A DNA stretch of 64,000 nucleotides from Amblyornis subalaris (taxonomy: Eukaryota; Chordata; Aves; Passeriformes; Ptilonorhynchidae). Positions 58,007 through 64,000 of the stretch are shown here, in pieces (within the stretch, counting starts at the first letter, position 1; every line of letters starts with the position of its first letter). Location: assembly GCA_018881555.1 (NCBI GenBank), contig JACAXG010000165.1, positions 1,473,174-1,537,173 of the forward strand, read 5' to 3'. A program made the translations under genes and the position numbers. Below the pieces are notes generated by a model. The model was not told where the DNA came from. It searched no databases and saw only the letters and a program-made list of their open reading frames with translations.

Positions 58007-61000
58007 CCAAGGTGTGGCTCCAGCAATGGGGTCCCTGCTTCAGAGGAGGGATGCAGACCTCTTTGCACCATAGATACACCTGTGGGAACAGGAATCCCAA
58101 ATGAAAGGAAGGGGCAGGGTGTAGTGCTATTGCTGTTGGTCTTCTGGCACTCCAATGGCTGCTTTGCAATACCAGGCAGGGGCAAGCAAGGTGTCGGTGT
58201 GTGGCTTTTCCACATGCTCCATGAGCCTGGGGGGAAGATGGGAAACTGAGCTCTGTGCAAGAAATACAGGCCAAGCAGGTTCCCAGGAAAGGGCTGATTG
58301 CTGGAGACAGCTACAACATGCTTTGTTTCCCTGACACTGCAAAATTACCAAAGATTGAAAAGTCCAGGGGTATCTTAGTGAGCATCGGAAAGGGGAAATA
58401 TGTGGAAATGAGGAAACTCAGATAAAACAGCATGGCCACAGAGTGTTCAGCAATCTTGCAAAGAGTTAAGGCAGCCTGTCAGGGCTCCTGGTGTCAAAAG
58501 GGAGAGAGGAACCAGCAGGAATAACCACCAGGGGCCAGAGGTTATTCGAAAGAGAGAGGCTCCTTCAAAGAGAAGAAGTCGTGTCTAGGTGACAAAAATA
58601 GCATCAGACAGGTAGGACATAAATTCTTGATAAGGCCAACAAAAAAGAGAGCAACAAACAGCCTGTAGAAGCAGCCAGCAGCCCTTTTTGCAGACGCTTC
58701 AGGCGCTCCAAGTCTGCCATAACGTCTGTAGGGTCGACGGGAGAGCGTGTCCTCGCAGCAGAGCGACGTCCCCGGGGTGCCACGATGGCTGCGAAACGTG
58801 GCTCCAGTGCCAGCGCCCTGCAAGGTTTGTGGTGAAGTGGGACACACCCATGGCAGCACGCCTGGACCCTGGCATTGCAGAGGGACACAGCTCCTTGCCT
58901 ACACCTGCTGAGATCCAGCCTGCCCGTGCCCCCAGCTGAGCCAGACCCCTTGGGGGCAGCTGGCTTTGTGGCTTTCGGTTTGCCTGCTGTGAGCAGAGCT
59001 TGTTGGACCCACTGGAGAAGGCAGAACTCTCTTGCACCACGCCCCCCATCCTCCATGCCAGAGCCCAGGTTACACTCGAGGCTGAATTTTTCCCACGAGG
59101 AGCAAGGAGAAGTGTGAAGAATGAGAGAGCTTCCTGACAAGTGCTTGGGCCACACGTCCTCCATGGCTTTTGAGGTTTCACATGGGGCCATGAAGGGTGT
59201 TCAGAGATGCCAGATACTGTTAACATAGGAGCTGACAGCCATTGTGCTGGGAGTGGTGCAGAGAGGGACTGGGGATGGGATTTTTTTAGTCTTTTTTAAT
59301 TCGTGGAATTCTTCCACTCCTTTTCCAAAGATCCTCCAAATGAAGAACCTGTTCAGGCTGACACCATTTGCTTCAGCAGCTCTTTAATTTTTTCTTGAAA
59401 GACCCAGAACCACCAAGGGGCAGGGAGAGGTGACCTCTGAATTGCTGCTGTTGCTGGAGGCAGAGCAGCAGTTGTTTTCCCCACTCCCCAAACCTCCCAG
59501 ATACCGGAGAGAGAGCACAGCTACGGCCCAGGTACCTCCCAGGCTGTGCCCTGCTGTGATGCCAGGGTCCTGTCTGTGCCCTTGCAGCCCCAGGACAGCT
59601 TTTCCAGGGCAAGTGTGTTTGAGTACAGTGAACTCTCTATGGGTGAGCTTCATATTTGAGCAAAGGAAATCAAAAGGCAAGCTCGTGGGGCTGGGGAGCT
59701 CTGGCCCTGCCACCTCTGTTGCAGGAAAACACAGACAAGGGAGAAGAGGCTGAGACTGCCTTTCTGAGCCTAGGAGGGCATAAGCAATGTGGCTGGGCAG
59801 TCTCCAACTCTGTCCCTGAGAGGTAAAAGACTGCTGGAGCACCTGCCCTCAAACACCCCCTGTAATTGCACAAAAAAGAATAAAACAAGACTTGTACCAT
59901 GTTTTGCTCAGGGTATGATGTTTGGGGTGGCTGTGGGGAAGTGTGTTTGCAGGGGGCTGCCCTGCACTGGGCTGCTCACTGCTGCAGAGTAAAGGTGTTG
60001 CAGGGTGTGCAAACCAGCAGAAAGCAGAGCCTGAGCCCAGGCTGGGAGCACCAGTCCTTGCTGAGGAGCACAACAGAGGAGAGCCATCCCAGGGGGCTGC
60101 AGCCTGGCTGCAGAGCCTCAGAGAAGACTTCAGGGCTTGTTTTTCTCCCAGCCGTGTGTTTCAGCTGTGATGCAGGCCAGGCACATCCAGCAAGGGCTGC
60201 TGAGTGACTGAGGAAGCACAAATTCATCAACTCCTGCCCTGGGCCACCTCTGGTGGTCGGCTCTGCTGCTGTGGCCAGCGCCATCAGCCTCCAGCTGCAC
60301 AGACCATCTCACCAGCAGCCCCTTTTCTGCCCACTGCCCACTGCCTGTGCTGGCCTCTCAGCCCTTCATGGTCATTCCTGCTCGCACCGTGTCTTGACAA
60401 CATAACATGCTGGACTCTTGAGCTCCACGTTCCCAGGGCTCTTGTCAGTTTCTGCCCAAGCATCTGCCCTCAGCCCAGTGCTGAGCACCCAGCCACTTCT
60501 GCCAAAACCTTGGCTTTCCTGTCTGTGGCACACACTGCCAGGTAATTTGTATTGTCTGTGCCCTTCAGAAGTCAAGGCAGTAATGAGGTGAGGGCAGTCC
60601 TGGCGTAGTCGCTGCTTGACTTTCTGGGTGAGTATGGAAGCCACATCTTCCTGCAACAGCCCAGCCATGAACCAGAACACCTCAGAAATCCTTCTGAGAT
60701 CTGTGCTGGGAGAGGAGGCAACCCAGCTGTGGTTAGGATCTGCTCCTGAGAGAAGACCTGAAAACTGTGGTTTTAGACAAGCTTTGGGAGAGCAGCGAGA
60801 TTGCAAAAGGGTCGTGGAGCTGAAAGAAGGAAGGCGGCGCTGACACTGGCAGAGTTTCCCTCTCCAATGAGGAAGCCTCTTGCACCATGTGTGATTTCTC
60901 TGCCTGCCTGTTTCCTTTCCTTGCCTGCACCTCTCACAATCAGACGGGTGTGCGGTGCGGCAGCTGGCGAGGCTGAGACCTCAGTCCTGCCCTGGGAGCT

Positions 61001-61009
61001 GAGGCAAAC
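58007..61009. other. Unique sequence, no supported gene
   Basis: A CpG-dense patch of about 110 bases (58,690-58,800) and a short open frame with a membrane-like segment on its minus strand are described in the findings. Near 61,010 the sequence becomes the leader of the candidate secreted-peptide gene; a CCAAT-like motif lies at 60,863-60,867. Confidence 0.45.
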
Positions 61010-61747
61010 ATGGCCCTGCGATGGATGCTGCTCCTGCTCCTCACACCTCTGCTGGCAGCACAAAATCCTGGTGAGCCCTATCTCAAGAATTATGGAAAAC
61101 CCCAGGAAAGAGGTAAGAAGGGCTCACTCGTCTGCCCCCAGGAGAAGGTTTTACTGCTGCAGGGCTGCTGGGCATCTTCACAGCATGCAGGATACAGCAG
61201 CTGCATCAGAGAGGCTTGATGTCCACACTGGGACCCAAGTCCACTGGCTGGGTTGTGGTTTGGTGGAGCCCTGTGTGGGGATGGAGGGCAGCAAAGCTTG
61301 GTGTGCTGGGAAAGCCTCCGCAGGGTCTGTGGTGTTCCTCCGTGGAGCTGGGAGTATGAGGGGGCCATCTGTCCTTGCACAGTGTGCAGGTGCCACATCC
61401 TCACCAGACAGGAGATGGGTGCAGGTGCCCAGCAAAGACCTGGGGAGCCATGAGCTGAGCCCCTGTGTGTCTAGGAGAATCTAGGGACAGGAGTTACAGT
61501 GTTCTGGGATTGTTCTTTAATGGGTTTCCTTGGTGCTGGAAGGGTCAGGGCACCCCCAGGGCTCTGCTGGGCTCTTCCTACACAGCCTGCACACTTTGAT
61601 CCCAGCAGAGCCAGGGGGAATTTGCAGGCTCACACGTCCTCTGCCCTTGCAGGAGGCTGCACTGTCCAGCATTTGAGCTGTGGGTCCAGGACCTGTAACC
61701 TTGCATTGTTCTGTATCTGTCTGAATCGGAGTATTTCCCTAAACTAA
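61010..61747 (+). CDS. Candidate small secreted cysteine-rich peptide, two exons
   Basis: Exon 1 (61010-61070) encodes a textbook signal peptide, MALRWMLLLLLTPLLAAQNP, after a good start context (aacATGG). It ends at a consensus donor, atcctg|gtgagc, in phase 1. A strong acceptor (cctctgcccttgcag) opens exon 2 at 61653 in the matching phase. That gives GGCTVQHLSCGSRTC and NLALFCICLNRSISLN, a stop at 61745 and ATTAAA 28 bases later. The result is 51 residues, about 30 after the signal peptide, with cysteines spaced C-x6-C-x4-C-x5-C-x-C. I recognise no family. Five cysteines is odd for a secreted peptide. The signal exon could instead belong to a larger receptor whose other exons lie beyond. 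The signal exon is more secure than the join. Confidence 0.35.
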
Positions 61748-61774
61748 TTTTCTTGGAGCTAGATGGTAAAAATC

Positions 61775-61780
61775 ATTAAA
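61775..61780 (+). terminator. Possible polyadenylation signal ATTAAA
   Basis: This common variant hexamer lies 28 bases after the stop of the candidate peptide exon. On its own it is weak evidence. Confidence 0.35.
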
Positions 61781-64000
61781 CTAACAACTAATCATGTCAT
61801 CCTGGCCCACTGCGGTGTGGTCTGGGTGGATGCAGGCTAGAGAAAACTGCTGATTAAGTACCCTGGCTATGAGAGAGCACAGGGAACGGGATCAGAAACT
61901 GTAATTGCTGATGTGAAGTGACATCTGGGTCTGTACTGTGTGAGAGGGGTCACGGGAGCCCATTTCCAGGGAAAATGTGTCCATGTGGTTGCGGGGAGTG
62001 TAAGCGCAGCACAGTGTCATGCAAAAACCAAGGGCTAAAACTGCAACAGAGGATATTCTCCTGCCCAAGTGTCTTCCTGTTGCCCAGATCCCCACTGAAG
62101 CTCTTCTCCGAGGCCAGCATGTGCAACCATGTCCAAGCATTGTGTGGCTTTCCCGTTTGTTTTCAAGGTGCACACTAAGAGCAGGATCTGTCCGTGTTGT
62201 GGAATGCAGTGGGATGCAACAGGGACCTGCAGGCCTGCAGACTCTTGTCACCCTCTGCAGATCTCAGTCAGCCAGCCATCCCCAGAGGAGTCTGTGACAG
62301 AGATGATATTGCTGAGTTTGCACCTTGGTGTTTGTGAAAAGAGGAACCGAGACTGAAACATGTGGTGGCCGCACCCAGCATTGCGAGCAGCCCTGCCTGC
62401 ATCCTCGGCACGGCGGCTCATCCCATCCCGGCACCTCTGCTGAGGTCCCACCTGATGGGTCAGGGTCCTTGTCTTGCAGAGGAACAGGACAAAGAGGGTG
62501 GCCAGGGTGAGGCAGGAGGGTCCCTCCCACCCCTGCTGGGGTGGAATGGGCTGACATTGTCAGTGGGGCAGGGTAAAGCTGTTGGACAGAGATGGGGGAC
62601 AATAGGGTGGGATCCTTGAACATATCCCATGACCCTGGCAGATACAGGGTACAACCAGGGAGGAGGAACAGCCCAGTGTGCAGAGTGCCGCAGAGAACAG
62701 CCCAGGGAAGAGCAGTGCCGCCACAGGCAGAGGATGTGGTTGATACGTGTGGTTGGCGCTGCTGCTCTGCTCACTCTGTCACGGGAACACCATGCACTGG
62801 GGAGGGTGCATTGTCTCATTGTCCTATTGTCACCTTATTGTCTTGCTGTGCTGCTCCCAAAATGTGTTTTTCCTGCCTGAAATGCCATACCTGTACAAAA
62901 CTCTCCTCCCCTTACAGTCACAGTGCACCCGGAAGGCGGGTGGGAAAGCTTCTAGGGCACTTTTTCCATGCAAGTGCAGGGTCTGTGATCCAAGCTGGCC
63001 CTGACCCCTTTTTCATCAGCCTTGCTTGACACTGTGTAGTGATGTAGTGGCAGCTGGCAAGAAGCCGTGAGGAGGAGCACAGCTGCAATGACCAGGGGGT
63101 GGGAGGGTGGTAGCTAAGACTAAGCCACACCCAATCTGAAAGGTTTTGTGTCAGTCGAATTTCAAACAGTGCCTGGAGTAAATCCTGTGGGGAGCACTAA
63201 TGCTAAGAGGTGCTACAGAGGAGTGCCTTGGGCTTGACACCCTCGAGGTGCTGAACTGTGTGCTCCACCATGCTTCCACTTCCTATTACCGGATTCAGGA
63301 AACACGGACTTTACCTCTTGTTCTTAAATACCTGTCAGATGCCTTTAAGCATGGTGGCCAGTACAGGTTAAAGTGCCACCATTTCCTAGCTCTTCCCACC
63401 GTGCCTTGTTCAGTGGCCTGCTTTGTCACCCCCTTTCCCTGACATGATTCCCAAGCAGAGCATCCCCGAAGTTTTTCTGCTCCTTTTCCATCACTCCTAA
63501 GGACCCACTCAGCAGCTTTGGTTGCTAGTGAGGAGTACAGAGATGCTCTGAGATCCGTGTTTGTGTTCTCGGTCGCTTGCAACACAACTCTCCACTGGTG
63601 GAAACAGTGACTGCTTTTCTTAGCTCCTCTCAGCAAGCACATGGCATCAAACACAGCAAGACTGCAGTGCACTTTGCTGTCACCTCCCTCAGCTGCTGAG
63701 CTGCCCTGGCAAAAGGGCTGAACTTTGCCTGCTGCTCCTTAGATTTCACCTTGTCCTTTATTCTTTGTGTGTGAGATAATATAATGTAAGAAAGTACACC
63801 TTTTGCTGGTAAGGAAGGGGCTGAACCCAGGAGCCTGACCTGAATTATCAGCACAGCTGTTTCTCCTTTCTCCTGGCCCTCCCCTTCTGGCCCATGCTGG
63901 AGCTTTGTTTAGCCTGCCAGCCTCACAGCTCCGTGCAGCAGGGACAGGCAGTCCAGATATTTCTGTGAAAGGCTTTCTATATTCATGGATAATAAACAGT
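61781..64000. other. Unique sequence to the window end, no gene seen
   Basis: Open frames on both strands show no domain I recognise. One cysteine-rich frame at 62,640-62,750 follows a weak acceptor and could be another exon of the gene starting at 61,010, but the evidence is thin. Confidence 0.45.

Noticed and set aside
62640..62750. Second exon of the signal-peptide gene (cysteine and arginine-rich frame)
   Set aside because: The acceptor has a poor pyrimidine tract and no donor is evident. The exon at 61653 is the better partner.

Overview
This is a stretch of bird nuclear DNA, most likely from a songbird (passerine). The window holds several truncated CR1 LINE tails, which are the typical repeat of bird genomes. 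It also holds one SINE with a tRNA-Ile-like head and a CR1-type tail (2868-3004), a design I know from passerines (TguSINE1 family). Genes are split by GT-AG introns and there are no bacterial-style operons. Human 9p13 corresponds to the avian Z chromosome, so a Z location is likely but not shown by the sequence.

Layout. Bases 1 to about 36.5 kb carry no coding exon that I can support. They hold repeats, low-complexity tracts and three CpG-rich patches that end in good splice donors (about 3.4-4.0, 17.2-17.9 and 33.2-33.6 kb). The patch at 17.2-17.9 kb is the best candidate promoter and non-coding first exon of RUSC2. From 36,527 to about 53.7 kb lies RUSC2 (iporin) on the plus strand. I could place all eleven coding exons with matching splice phases, giving a predicted protein of 1617 residues that ends in a RUN domain and an SH3 domain. 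Its 3' UTR ends at an AATAAA at 53,665.

Downstream, 54,150 to about 55,208 is a solitary endogenous-retrovirus LTR on the minus strand. Next, on the minus strand and tail-to-tail with RUSC2, are two phase-compatible exons that resemble FAM166B (CIMIP2B), as in the human locus. The first and possibly last parts of that gene were not found. Two further CR1 tails follow (56.8-58.0 kb). At 61,010-61,747 a signal-peptide exon joins in phase to a cysteine-rich exon with an ATTAAA just after its stop, a candidate small secreted peptide gene that I do not recognise. The last 2 kb show nothing I can support.

How the genes relate. RUSC2 is a vesicle-traffic adaptor and FAM166B a ciliary microtubule inner protein. 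They share position, not a pathway. No wholly new multi-gene system is visible. The less ordinary items are the possible small secreted peptide, the shortened FAM166B, a short open frame with a membrane-like segment in a CpG-dense patch at 58.6-58.8 kb, and several recent local duplications.
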